This document shows, piece after piece, positions 32,948-40,414 of a stretch of 40,414 bases of DNA. The notes below the pieces were generated by a model, which saw nothing but the letters and a program-made list of their open reading frames with translations, searched no databases and was not told the origin of the DNA. Source of the DNA: Rhodanobacter thiooxydans LCS2 (GTDB taxonomy: Bacteria; Pseudomonadota; Gammaproteobacteria; Xanthomonadales; Rhodanobacteraceae); the NCBI RefSeq assembly GCF_000264375.1, contig NZ_AJXW01000008.1:1-40414 (forward strand). Reading direction: 5' to 3'. The position numbers were made by a program, and so were the translations under genes. Numbering within the stretch: position 1 is the stretch's first letter; each line of letters begins with the position of its first letter.

Positions 32948-35203
32948 TCACAGCAGCCGCAGCAGTTCCTTCATCAACGGCAGTCGGCGCACGCGCACGG
33001 CGCTGGCGCGGAATACCGCGTTGGCCAGCGCCGGCGCGGCGGTGGGCATGGCGAGGAAACTGGCGCCGACCGGTGCGCGGTCGCCGGGGACGGTGATCAC
33101 TTCGACGTCGTTCGGCAGCTGCGCCATGCTGGCCAGCGGGTAATCCTTGTAGCTGTGCTGCTGCACCTGGCCGTCCTTGACAGTGATCGCCGCATTCAGC
33201 GCGATGGACAGCGCGTCCAGCGTCGCGCCGGCCACCAGGCCCTGCAGCCCCAGCGGGTTGATCACGCGGCCGACGTCGACCGCGCAGACGACGCGCTGGA
33301 TGGTCAGCTGTTCGCCCTGCATCGCCGCCTCGATCGCATGCGCCACGTAGGCACCGTCGACGTGCCAGCAGGCGATGCCGAGACCGTTGATGGTGCGCAG
33401 CCAGTTCTTCCACTCGATGCGGTCGGCGACCAGCTTGAGCACGTTCACCAGGCGACCGGTGTCCAGCGTGCCGCCGCTGCTCAACGGCAACGCGCGGGGT
33501 TCGCCGAGGATGCGCAGGCGGGTTTTCAGCGGGTCCTCGCGCATCTGGTGCGCGAGCTCGTCGATGAAGCTTTCCACCGCGAACGCGTTGCTGAGGTGGG
33601 GCATGCCGCGCATCGGGCCGCGCGGCTGCGCCGACTCCAGCGCGTACCAGTCGCTGCGGTAGTTCGGCACCAGCGCGGCGGGCAACTGGTCGGCCTGCAG
33701 TTCGGACGTCCACAGGCGCTCGTCCGGCGTGCCGCGACGCGCCAGCGCGGAGGCGCTGGCCATGCGCTGGTGCCAGGCCAGCAGCTGGCGCTTGCGGTCG
33801 ACGATCGCGCTGATCCGGTGCACGCTGCCGGCGCGGTAGTAGTCGTGGCCGAAGTCCTCGCCGCGCGTCCACAGCAGGCGCACCGGCTTGTTGACGGCCT
33901 TGGCCAGCAGCACCGCTTCGGCGACGTAGTCGTGGTCGAGCCGGCGGCCGTAGCCGCCGCCGACGCGCGGCACGCGGATGTCGATGCGGTCGGGCGCCAG
34001 GCCGGTCAGGCGCTGTACCACGGCCCAGGCTTTCTGCGGCGCCTGGGTCGGCACGACCAGGCTGGCACGGTCCTTGTCCAGCCGCACCAGGCAGTTCATC
34101 GGTTCGGCGGTGGCGTGCGCCAGCCACGGCTGCACGTAGGTGGCGTCGAGGCGGCGCGCGGCTTTCTTGCCGGCGGCATCGACGTCGCCGTCGTTGCGCA
34201 CGCGGCTGGTGGGCAGGGCATCGCCGGCGAGCAGGGTGGTGGCCTGCTGCTCCAGTGTGGCGCTGTTCTCGCCGCTGCTGGCGCCGGGCTTCCATTCGAG
34301 CTGGAGTTTCGCGCGGCCCTGCAGGGCGGCCCAGGTGTTTTCGGCCAGCACTGCCACGGCCGGGGCGATCACCGTGCTGCCCAGCGGCTGGCCGGGCTCG
34401 GGCTTGAGCTGGACGACCTTCAGCACGCCTTTCACGGCGAGCGTGTCGGTGGTGTCGATGCGTGCCAGCGTGCCGTCCGGCCACGGGCAATGCGTCAGCA
34501 CGGCGACCAGGGCGTCGCCGTAGTAGTGGTCGATGGCGTAAAGAGCTGTGCCGGTGACGATGGCGCGCGCATCGACGTCGCCGGCGCTCTGGCCGATCAG
34601 GCGGTAGGCGGCGGCGTTCTTCAGCGGCGGCACGCTGGACGGGAGCGCGATCTTGCCGGCGTCGGCGGCCAGGCTGCCGTAGCCGAAGCGGCGGCCGTCC
34701 GGCGCGATCACCGTGCCGGCCTCGCAGCGCAGGCGGCTGGCCGGCACGCCGAGCCGGCGCGCCGCCGCCTGCAGCAGCAGCCAGCGCGCCACCGCGCCGA
34801 TCTGGCGTAGGTCGTTCCACGCTGCGGGGATCGAGCCGCCGACGCCGCCGACCTGATGGCCGTAGGTCCAGCGCGGCTTGCCGTTGTCGTTCTCCACGCC
34901 AAGGCCGAGCGCCACCACGCCGACGCGGTTCCAGTCGGCGTCCAGTTCGTCGGCGATGATCCGCGGCAGCGCAGTGGCGACGCCGCTGCCGGTGTCCGGG
35001 TCGCGTGCGCCGATCAGCACACTGCCGCTGGCGTCGATGCGTACGTAGGCGCCGAGGTCGTAGAGGTTGTCGCCGAGCATGGCCGGCGGCAGTGGCGCAT
35101 CGGCGGCGTCGGCGACGCGGATGCCTACCACCAGCGCACCGGCGCCGCCGGCCAGCACCTGCAGGAAGCGCCGGCGCGAGAGCCGGATGCCATGGCCGCT
35201 CAT
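32948..35203 (-). CDS. Molybdopterin-binding subunit, IorB-like, catalytic Glu replaced
   Basis: A 751-residue large subunit of the xanthine dehydrogenase family (isoquinoline 1-oxidoreductase beta type). A Tat signal (SRRRFLQVLAGGAGALVVG) sends the folded complex to the periplasm. Family landmarks: GSIPAAWNDLRQIGAVARWL, PTQAPQKAWAVVQRLTGLAP, VPRVGGGYGRRLDHDYVAEA and NAFAVESFIDELAHQM. At the C-terminus, relatives have G-V-G-E-P-G before P-P-I-A-P-A-L, with Glu as the base that activates the Mo-bound water. Here the gapless match reads PVGASFLAMPTAAPALANAV, so Glu becomes Phe716. ATG 35203 overlaps the small-subunit stop by four bases. Classical hydroxylase chemistry is doubtful; substrate unknown. 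Confidence 0.88.
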   Translation of the reverse strand: MSGHGIRLSRRRFLQVLAGGAGALVVGIRVADAADAPLPPAMLGDNLYDLGAYVRIDASGSVLIGARDPDTGSGVATALPRIIADELDADWNRVGVVALGLGVENDNGKPRWTYGHQVGGVGGSIPAAWNDLRQIGAVARWLLLQAAARRLGVPASRLRCEAGTVIAPDGRRFGYGSLAADAGKIALPSSVPPLKNAAAYRLIGQSAGDVDARAIVTGTALYAIDHYYGDALVAVLTHCPWPDGTLARIDTTDTLAVKGVLKVVQLKPEPGQPLGSTVIAPAVAVLAENTWAALQGRAKLQLEWKPGASSGENSATLEQQATTLLAGDALPTSRVRNDGDVDAAGKKAARRLDATYVQPWLAHATAEPMNCLVRLDKDRASLVVPTQAPQKAWAVVQRLTGLAPDRIDIRVPRVGGGYGRRLDHDYVAEAVLLAKAVNKPVRLLWTRGEDFGHDYYRAGSVHRISAIVDRKRQLLAWHQRMASASALARRGTPDERLWTSELQADQLPAALVPNYRSDWYALESAQPRGPMRGMPHLSNAFAVESFIDELAHQMREDPLKTRLRILGEPRALPLSSGGTLDTGRLVNVLKLVADRIEWKNWLRTINGLGIACWHVDGAYVAHAIEAAMQGEQLTIQRVVCAVDVGRVINPLGLQGLVAGATLDALSIALNAAITVKDGQVQQHSYKDYPLASMAQLPNDVEVITVPGDRAPVGASFLAMPTAAPALANAVFRASAVRVRRLPLMKELLRLL

Positions 35204-35736
35204 GCGCGGGCCACCTTGCCGGCAGCGGCGCGCTTGATCGCGCGGCGCACGCGGGTCTGGCAGCCGCAGCGACACAGGTTAGGCAACTGGTCGATGTCGC
35301 CATCGTCCGGCTGGGGCTTGCGCCGCAGCAGGTCAACGCCGGCGATCAGCCAGCCCGGCGTGCAGTAGCCGCAGCCGATCGCGTCCTCGTCGATGAAGGC
35401 CTGCTGCAGCGGGTGCAGGCTGCCGTCGTTGGCGGCCAGGCCTTCCACCGTGGTCACCGCCTTGCCGGCCAGTTTGGCCAGCGGCTGCGTGATCGCGGAG
35501 ACCGCCTTGCCGTCGACCAGCACCAGGTCGGCGCCGTTCTCGCCGGCTTCGCCGCCGTACTTGGTGCCGGTCAGCCGCAGCACGTCGCGCAGGTACCACA
35601 GCAGCGGCATCTGCGGGTCGCCGGTGTGGCGGAAGCGCTCGCCGTTGACCTCGAGGTCGATGCCGTCGCGGATCTTCTCCGCCACGACGCCGCTTTCCTG
35701 GGCGGTCGACAGGACCTGGGCTTGCACGCGCGCCAT
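35200..35736 (-). CDS. (2Fe-2S) small subunit, IorA-like, first cluster site lost
   Basis: A 178-residue iron-sulfur subunit that normally relays electrons from the molybdenum cofactor. The second cluster domain is intact: GCGYCTPGWLIAG (Cys122, Cys125) and LPNLCRCGCQTRVRRAI (Cys155, Cys157). The first, plant-ferredoxin-type domain keeps the fold sequence (PLLWYLRDVLRLTGTKYG ... LVLVDGKAV), but the four ligands of the usual G-C-x4-C-G-A-C ... C pattern are Gly62, Asn67, Asp70 and Ile82. No Cys lies in residues 1-121. So one [2Fe-2S] centre can form, the other cannot. Also has about 25 extra N-terminal residues before the domain. Co-translated with the large subunit through a four-base overlap. 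Confidence 0.88.
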   Translation of the reverse strand: MARVQAQVLSTAQESGVVAEKIRDGIDLEVNGERFRHTGDPQMPLLWYLRDVLRLTGTKYGGEAGENGADLVLVDGKAVSAITQPLAKLAGKAVTTVEGLAANDGSLHPLQQAFIDEDAIGCGYCTPGWLIAGVDLLRRKPQPDDGDIDQLPNLCRCGCQTRVRRAIKRAAAGKVARA

Positions 35737-35787
35737 CCATCATCTCCTCGGGGTCGATCCGCGCATTGTGGCATTGCTAGCCGCAGG

Positions 35788-37107
35788 CTAGGGACGCGCG
35801 CGGCTGAACAGGCGACGCCAGAGCGCATAGACCGGCACGCCGGCGAGCATGATCAGCAGGCCGATGCCGGTGTTGCGCGGGTTGTCGCGCAGCGACAGCA
35901 GCACCACCAGCGTCACCGCGGCGACGAACAGCAGCGGCAGCCACGGGTAACCCGGCACGCGGAATCCCTCGTTGCCGGCATCGTGGCGGCGGTACCAGAA
36001 CAGCGTGGCCACGCCGATCGCGCAGGCCAGCCAGTCGCCGAAGGTGGCGTAGTCCAGCAGCTGGCCGTAGCTGCCGGACAGCGCCAGCACGATGGCCCAG
36101 CCGGAAAGCAGCAGCAGCGCGGTGTTCGGCGTGCGCCAGCGCGGGTGCAGCCGCGCCACCGCGCGGAAGAACAGGCCGTCCTCGCCCATCACCTGCAGCA
36201 CCCGCGCGCCGGCGACCAGGGTGATGTTACAGAAGCCCAGGGTGGAGATCGCCACGCCCAGCGCGATCAGCTTCGCGCCCAGCGGGCCGGCCACCTGCTG
36301 CATCACGTCCGCTGCCGGCGCGCTGCTGGCGGCCAGCCCGGCATGGCCGAGCACCGCGAGATAAGCCACGTTGACCAGCGCATAGGCGCCGATCACCAGC
36401 AGCATGCCGAGGGTCAGCGCGCGCGGCAGCGTGCGCTGCGGGTCGCGTACCTCGCCGGCGAGGTTGTTGAGATAGGTGAAGCCGGAATACGCGAACAGCA
36501 CCGGCAGTGCCGCGCCCATGAAGCCGACGCCGTGGCGCACCGGGTCGGCGGCCAGCACCTGACCGTGCCCGGCGCCGGCGAGGAACAGGCCGCACACCAC
36601 CAGCGCCGCCACCGCCAGCAGCTTGAGCAGGGCGAACAGGTTCTGCACCTGCGCGCCGAGGCGGATGCCGAACAGGTTGATGCCGCTGACGAAGACCAGC
36701 GCGCCGACGGCGAGCGGCAACGTCCACGCCGCCGGCAGCCCGAACAGCGCGGCAGCATAGCGGGCGAAGATCGTCGCCACCGCCGCGGTGGAGCCGGAGT
36801 AGATCACCAGCAGCATGGTCCAGCCGAACAGGAAGCCGGCCAGCGGCCCGAACGCCTCGCGCAGATACACGTAGCTGCCGCCCGCGCGCGGTCGGCGCGC
36901 GCCCAGCTCGGCGTAGCACAGCGCGCCGACCAGGGTGAGCAGGCCTGCAGCCACCCACATCAGCAGCAGCGCCAGTCCCGACTCGGTGCGCTGTGCCACG
37001 ATGCCGGGGTTGAGGAAGATGCCGCCGCCGATGACGCCACCGACCACGATCAGCGCGGCGTCCCACGGGCGCAGGCTGCGCACGTAGCCGGGAGAGGCGT
37101 CGTTCAT
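35788..37107 (-). CDS. APC family amino acid permease
   Basis: A 439-residue transporter with about twelve membrane helices. The first holds the APC glycine motif WDAALIVVGGVIGGGIFLNP; LCYAELGARRPRAGGSYVYL is the conserved loop after helix 2, and FAYSGFTYLNNLAGEVRDPQ the helix 6-7 region typical of the LAT/APA branch. It should move amino acids or polyamines with protons or by exchange across the inner membrane. ATG 37107 is chosen because it sits just before the first helix; no clear Shine-Dalgarno, and the frame reaches 37323. It is followed 51 bp later by the molybdoenzyme pair on the same strand, so they may share a transcript. Substrate not readable. Confidence 0.9.
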   Translation of the reverse strand: MNDASPGYVRSLRPWDAALIVVGGVIGGGIFLNPGIVAQRTESGLALLLMWVAAGLLTLVGALCYAELGARRPRAGGSYVYLREAFGPLAGFLFGWTMLLVIYSGSTAAVATIFARYAAALFGLPAAWTLPLAVGALVFVSGINLFGIRLGAQVQNLFALLKLLAVAALVVCGLFLAGAGHGQVLAADPVRHGVGFMGAALPVLFAYSGFTYLNNLAGEVRDPQRTLPRALTLGMLLVIGAYALVNVAYLAVLGHAGLAASSAPAADVMQQVAGPLGAKLIALGVAISTLGFCNITLVAGARVLQVMGEDGLFFRAVARLHPRWRTPNTALLLLSGWAIVLALSGSYGQLLDYATFGDWLACAIGVATLFWYRRHDAGNEGFRVPGYPWLPLLFVAAVTLVVLLSLRDNPRNTGIGLLIMLAGVPVYALWRRLFSRARP

Positions 37108-37180
37108 GCAGGGGAGGTCGCTGGCGGAGGGAGCCGCAGCATGCCGGCCGTCGCGCGGGCAGGCAAGCGTTCGGAGACGT

Positions 37181-38062
37181 TCAGTCCAGCTGCAGCTCAC
37201 CACGGATGACCACGGCGCAGGCGCCGCCGATGCTGATGCTGCCGTCCGCCGCGTCGCGCACCACCTCGACGCAGCCGTCGCGGGCCACTTCGCGCCCCTG
37301 GCTGGCGCGGTAGTGCAGGCCATAACCCGCCGGGTCGCCGACCTCGGCGAGGAAGGTCATGATCGCCGCGTTGGCGCTGCCGGTGACCGGGTCCTCGGGA
37401 ATGCCGTCGGCCGGGCAGAACGCGCGCACGGCCATACTCGCCTCGCCGCTCCGCTGCCGGCCGAACACGCTGACGCCGACGGCGCCGGCAGCTTCGCAAA
37501 GCGCGCCGATCGCGGCCAGGTCGGGTTGCAGCTGCCGCACCGCGGCCTCCTCGTGCAGGTCGCAGACGAACCACCGCGGCCCGTTGTCGATCAGGCGCAG
37601 CTGGCTTTCCGCCAGTTCGGCATGCACGGCCCAGCCGAGCCGGGCACGCTGCTGTGCCGCCACGTTCCGCAACGTGGCCGGCGGCGCCTGCACGCGGATG
37701 ATCCGGCTGCCGCCGCTGCCTTCGACGCGCACCGGCAGCAGCCCGGCCGCGCACTCCTGCAGCAGCTGCCGCTGGTCCGGCGGCACCAGGCCGGATTCGA
37801 TCGCGGCATAGGCGCTGCCCACGCTGGGGTGGCCGGCGAATGGCAGTTCCTGGCGCGGGGTGAAGATGCGCACGCGGTAGTCCGCCGCGGCGCTGGTCGG
37901 CGGCAGCAGGAAGGTGGTTTCGGAAAGGTTGGTCCAGCGCGCGAACGCCTGCATCGTGGTGTCGTCGAGGCCGTCGCCGTCGACCACCACGGCCAGCGGA
38001 TTGCCCAGCAGCGGCTTGCCGGAGAACACGTCGAGCTGGATGAAGCGGCGGTTGCGGGGCAT
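37181..38062 (-). CDS. PhzF family isomerase-like protein
   Basis: A 293-residue protein of the PhzF/diaminopimelate-epimerase fold. Motifs: IQLDVFSGKPLLGNPLAVVV at the start, TNLSETTFLLPP with the general acid/base Glu48, FTPRQELPFAGHPSVGSAYA, and the C-terminal half signature GIPEDPVTGSANAAIMTFLA. Length is normal. PhzF isomerises a dihydroxyanthranilate in phenazine synthesis, but most family members are in organisms without phenazines and act on unknown substrates; no phz genes are near. ATG 38062 with GGAA eight bases upstream. 73 bp ahead of the permease on the same strand, perhaps one unit. Confidence 0.9.
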   Translation of the reverse strand: MPRNRRFIQLDVFSGKPLLGNPLAVVVDGDGLDDTTMQAFARWTNLSETTFLLPPTSAAADYRVRIFTPRQELPFAGHPSVGSAYAAIESGLVPPDQRQLLQECAAGLLPVRVEGSGGSRIIRVQAPPATLRNVAAQQRARLGWAVHAELAESQLRLIDNGPRWFVCDLHEEAAVRQLQPDLAAIGALCEAAGAVGVSVFGRQRSGEASMAVRAFCPADGIPEDPVTGSANAAIMTFLAEVGDPAGYGLHYRASQGREVARDGCVEVVRDAADGSISIGGACAVVIRGELQLD

Positions 38063-38144
38063 GGTGGTTTCCGGTCGGGCAACCGCCCGAGGATGGCACC
38101 GGCGGGCGCTGCCGGAAAGCGACAGTCGGCAACGCCGCCCGGAA

Positions 38145-38174
38145 ACGGAAAGCCGCCGCGCGGCGGCTTTCCGT
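38145..38174 (-). terminator. Perfect 30-bp palindrome, probable terminator of the fragment at 38196
   Basis: ACGGAAAGCCGCCG (38145-38158) pairs with CGGCGGCTTTCCGT (38161-38174); with the central CG the element is fully palindromic. It lies 21 bp past the minus-strand stop at 38196. Only a short T-run (GTTTCC) follows on that strand, so termination is plausible but not textbook. Hairpins of this form (GGAAAGCCGCC) are frequent terminators in xanthomonads. Confidence 0.6.
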
Positions 38175-38195
38175 GCAGCGTGCCCGCCAAGGTGC

Positions 38196-38384
38196 TCAGA
38201 ACGCGTTGAGGAACACGGCCAGATTGTTCACGTTGAGTGTGCCGATGCCGGCGCCCGGCGCGTCGCCCTTCTTGCCGGCGTAGAACCCTGTTGTCGAAAC
38301 GTCGGGCCCGTTGCGGCTGCGGCAGTTCGCCGGCGGCTTGCAGTCGAGTCCACCCCATACCCCGATCGCGGCTCCAGAAGACAA
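38196..38384 (-). pseudogene. C-terminal fragment of an unknown protein
   Basis: The last part of this minus-strand frame reads like a genuine protein end: VSTTGFYAGKKGDAPGAGIG then TLNVNNLAVFLNAF, followed by a stop and a strong hairpin. Upstream the frame becomes low-quality (GLDCKPPANCRSRNG) and has no good start; the ATG at 38384 has no ribosome site. The simplest reading is a decayed gene whose 3' end and terminator survive in the fumarase upstream region. I do not recognise the family. It could also be a small unannotated protein. Confidence 0.35.
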
Positions 38385-38531
38385 TCCGCGCTGGTCGCAT
38401 GAGTCTGGACCCGCGCGTCTGATCGTGGAAGTGTCTGATCACCAGAAATTTCTTGCGACTTGTGCCTGGCGCGCCGCACGTGCGGAAGCATGCGGCCGCG
38501 GGCCGCTTTCGGGCGGAGGGCCGATTTGCGG

Positions 38532-38537
38532 CACAAT
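38532..38537 (+). promoter_or_regulatory. Candidate -10 (CACAAT) for the fumarase gene
   Basis: TTTGCGGCACAATGAGAG lies 74 bp before the fumarase ATG. Four to five bases match consensus; no convincing -35. Confidence 0.3.
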
Positions 38538-38610
38538 GAGAGGGTCGTGCGCCGCGAACAGCCGTTCGCCGGCGCCTTGGTCCCCGAATCGAAGCCGCCT
38601 GTCCAGACCC

Positions 38611-40128
38611 ATGACCACCATCAAGCAAGCAGACCTGATCCAGTCCGTCGCCGACGCGCTGCAGTACATCAGTTACTACCACCCGGTCGACTACATCAAG
38701 AGCCTCGCCGCCGCGTACGAGCGCGAGGAATCGCCTGCCGCGAAGGACGCGATGGCGCAGATCCTGATCAACTCGCGCATGGCCGCCGAAGGCCACCGGC
38801 CGCTGTGCCAGGACACCGGCATCGTCACCGTGTTCCTCAAGGTCGGCATGAACGTGCGCTGGGACGACGCCACCATGTCGCTGGAGGACATGGCCAACGA
38901 AGGCGTGCGCCGCGCGTATCTGAACCCGGACAACAAGCTGCGCGCCAGCGTGCTGGCCGATCCGGCCGGCAAGCGCACCAACACGAAGGACAACACGCCG
39001 TCGGTGGTCAACATGTCGATCGTGCCGGGCGACACCGTCGAGGTGATCGTGGCGGCCAAGGGCGGCGGCTCCGAGGCGAAGAGCAAGTTCGTCATGCTCA
39101 ACCCGTCCGATTCCATCGTGGACTGGGTGCTGAAGACCGTGCCCACCATGGGCGCTGGCTGGTGCCCGCCGGGTATGCTGGGCATCGGCATCGGCGGCAC
39201 CGCCGAGAAGGCGATGCTGATGGCGAAGGAAGCGCTGATGGAGGAGATCGACATCCAGGAGCTGATCGCGCGCGGCCCGGCCAACCGCGCCGAGGAGCTG
39301 CGCATCGAGTTGTTCGACAAGGTCAACGCGCTGGGCATCGGCGCGCAGGGCCTGGGTGGCCTCACCACCGTGCTCGACGTCAAGGTGAAGGATTTCCCGA
39401 CCCACGCGGCGAACCTGCCGGTGGCGATGATCCCGAACTGCGCCGCCACCCGACACGCGCACTTCGTGCTGGACGGCTCCGGTCCGGTGATGCTCGACCC
39501 GCCGTCGCTGGAAGACTGGCCCAAGCTCACCTACGACGCCTCGAAGGGCCGCCGGGTGAACCTCGACACGGTGACCCGGGACGACGTCGCCAGCTGGAAG
39601 CCAGGCGAGACCCTGCTGCTCAACGGCAAGCTGCTCACCGGCCGCGATGCCGCGCACAAGCGCATGGTCGAGATGCTCAACCGTGGCGAGCCGCTGCCGG
39701 TGGATTTCAACGGCCGCTTCATCTACTACGTCGGCCCGGTCGACCCGGTGCGCGAGGAGGTGGTCGGCCCCGCCGGTCCTACCACGGCGACGCGCATGGA
39801 CAAGTTCACCGAACAGGTATTGGCGCAGACCGGCCTGCTCGGCATGGTCGGCAAGGCTGAGCGCGGCCCGGCGGCGATCGAGGCGATCAAGAAGCACCGC
39901 TCGGTATACCTGATGGCCGTGGGCGGCGCGGCATACCTCGTCTCCAAGGCGATCAAGGCATCGCGCGTGGTCGGCTTCGCCGATCTGGGCATGGAGGCGA
40001 TCTACGAATTCACCGTCGAGGACATGCCGGTCACCGTGGCGGTCGATGCCGGCGGCAGCTCGGTACACCAGACCGGCCCGCGCGAATGGCAGGCCCGCAT
40101 CGGCAAGATCCCCGTCTTTGTTCAATAA
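38611..40128 (+). CDS. fumA: Fumarate hydratase, class I (iron-sulfur)
   Basis: A 505-residue class I fumarase that interconverts fumarate and L-malate in the citric acid cycle, in the cytoplasm. The [4Fe-4S] ligands are Cys66 (RPLCQDTGIVTVF), Cys185 (GAGWCPPGMLGIG) and Cys277 (IPNCAATRHAHF); the spacings of 119 and 92 match those of E. coli FumA (119 and 94). The N-terminal alpha domain and C-terminal beta domain are in one chain, the latter with LLLNGKLLTGRDAAHKRMVE and VYLMAVGGAAYLVSKAIKAS. Full length, ATG 38611 at the conserved beginning MTTIKQADLIQSVADALQYI. Monocistronic. The cluster is oxygen-sensitive, so such species often keep a stable class II enzyme as well; none is in this window. 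Confidence 0.95.
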   Translation: MTTIKQADLIQSVADALQYISYYHPVDYIKSLAAAYEREESPAAKDAMAQILINSRMAAEGHRPLCQDTGIVTVFLKVGMNVRWDDATMSLEDMANEGVRRAYLNPDNKLRASVLADPAGKRTNTKDNTPSVVNMSIVPGDTVEVIVAAKGGGSEAKSKFVMLNPSDSIVDWVLKTVPTMGAGWCPPGMLGIGIGGTAEKAMLMAKEALMEEIDIQELIARGPANRAEELRIELFDKVNALGIGAQGLGGLTTVLDVKVKDFPTHAANLPVAMIPNCAATRHAHFVLDGSGPVMLDPPSLEDWPKLTYDASKGRRVNLDTVTRDDVASWKPGETLLLNGKLLTGRDAAHKRMVEMLNRGEPLPVDFNGRFIYYVGPVDPVREEVVGPAGPTTATRMDKFTEQVLAQTGLLGMVGKAERGPAAIEAIKKHRSVYLMAVGGAAYLVSKAIKASRVVGFADLGMEAIYEFTVEDMPVTVAVDAGGSSVHQTGPREWQARIGKIPVFVQ

Positions 40129-40414
40129 ACCCGTGCGCGCAGCGCACGCCTTCGCCTCCTCCCCCTCCGGGGGAGGATTGAGGAGAGGGTGCGAGACTTG
40201 CGCGATCCGGCATGGAGGTGTGTCGGCGCACGCGTTTGCCTCCCCCTCCAGCGACCGAAGGAAGTCCCTTGCGGGAGGGATGATTGAGGTGGGATAGCGC
40301 AAGGTCACCGCCAAGCCTCGAAAGCGCCATGCAGGTGCCCGACACACGAGGCAATCTCGCCAGCCAAAATCAAAAGCCAGAAGCCCCCCCCCAACCCCCC
40401 CCCTGCAAGCAGGG
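40129..40414. repeat. Intergenic repeat-rich end: two diverged copies, hairpins and C-tracts
   Basis: No gene is seen. A unit beginning GCGCACGCCTTCGCCTCCTC (40142) recurs in diverged form as GCGCACGCGTTTGCCTCCCC at about 40227; both continue into a GGGAGG...ATTGAGG stretch. The first holds a perfect 9-bp hairpin, TCCTCCCCC (40157-40165) with GGGGGAGGA (40169-40177), possibly the fumarase terminator though no T-run follows. Near the end, two runs of nine C separated by AA (40384-40392, 40395-40403) precede CCCTGC-AA-GCAGGG (40401-40414). Confidence 0.6.

Noticed and set aside
32868-35336. An 822-residue minus-strand frame over the molybdoenzyme genes
   Set aside because: It is the neighbouring frame of the large subunit; Arg-rich and without motifs, while the adjacent frame has all family landmarks.
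37181-38062. Phenazine biosynthesis locus
   Set aside because: Only a PhzF-fold protein is present. No phzA/B/C/D/E/G genes are near, and PhzF homologs are widespread without phenazines.
37591-40347. A 918-residue minus-strand open frame
   Set aside because: It runs antisense to the complete fumarase gene and through the PhzF gene in another frame. The translation is low in complexity (His/Arg/Val-rich) with no family signature; it is a product of high GC3.

Overview
The window is GC-rich chromosomal DNA from a gammaproteobacterium of the Xanthomonadales type, most likely the Rhodanobacter/Dyella/Luteibacter group. The basis is base composition, a GTAG-type palindromic REP element, lipoprotein-rich gene content, a pair of TonB-like proline-rich proteins of the sort seen in xanthomonads, a class I fumarase and an NDH-2-type dehydrogenase. 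I see no phage, integrase, IS element, tRNA, rRNA or CRISPR array. The placement is inference from protein resemblance; no search was run.

Layout. 1-5.7 kb: GNAT acetyltransferase, a gutted RNB-ribonuclease pseudogene, a DUF4105 protein divergent from a lipoprotein alpha/beta hydrolase, then a type II NADH dehydrogenase-like flavoprotein. 5.8-9.3 kb: an accessory block of unknown genes: two small lipoproteins, a carboxypeptidase-regulatory-fold lipoprotein, a 293-aa protein whose first 35 residues look like ECF sigma region 2, and two small ORFs, one probably frameshifted. 9.3-15.6 kb: a formyltransferase/polysaccharide deacetylase pair, an acyl-CoA dehydrogenase operon preceded by a perfect PsrA-like palindrome, a serine hydrolase and a SET-domain methyltransferase.

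15.7-22.9 kb: one tightly overlapped seven-gene operon (RDD, RDD, SpoIIM-like, DUF4129, DUF4350, MoxR ATPase, DUF58), interrupted only by a large REP hairpin between moxR and the DUF58 gene. The MoxR ATPase presumably remodels a membrane complex formed by the other products. 23.1-24.2 kb: a lower-GC patch with a DUF4288 gene, a degenerate RelE/HigB-type toxin and its intact XRE antitoxin, followed by an intergenic repeat. 24.3-29.6 kb: an EF-G-like GTPase divergent from two tandem paralogous TonB-like proteins. 29.7-32.9 kb: a YbdK-type carboxylate-amine ligase and a large secreted protein with tandem terminator hairpins.

32.9-38.1 kb, all minus strand: PhzF-family protein, APC permease, and a two-subunit molybdenum-hydroxylase-like complex (IorAB type). 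The complex is the most unusual item here. All four cysteines of the ferredoxin-type [2Fe-2S] site in the small subunit are replaced, and the conserved catalytic glutamate of the large subunit aligns with phenylalanine. 38.2-40.4 kb: a C-terminal gene fragment with a 30-bp palindrome, class I fumarase, then low-complexity and repeat sequence to the end of the window.
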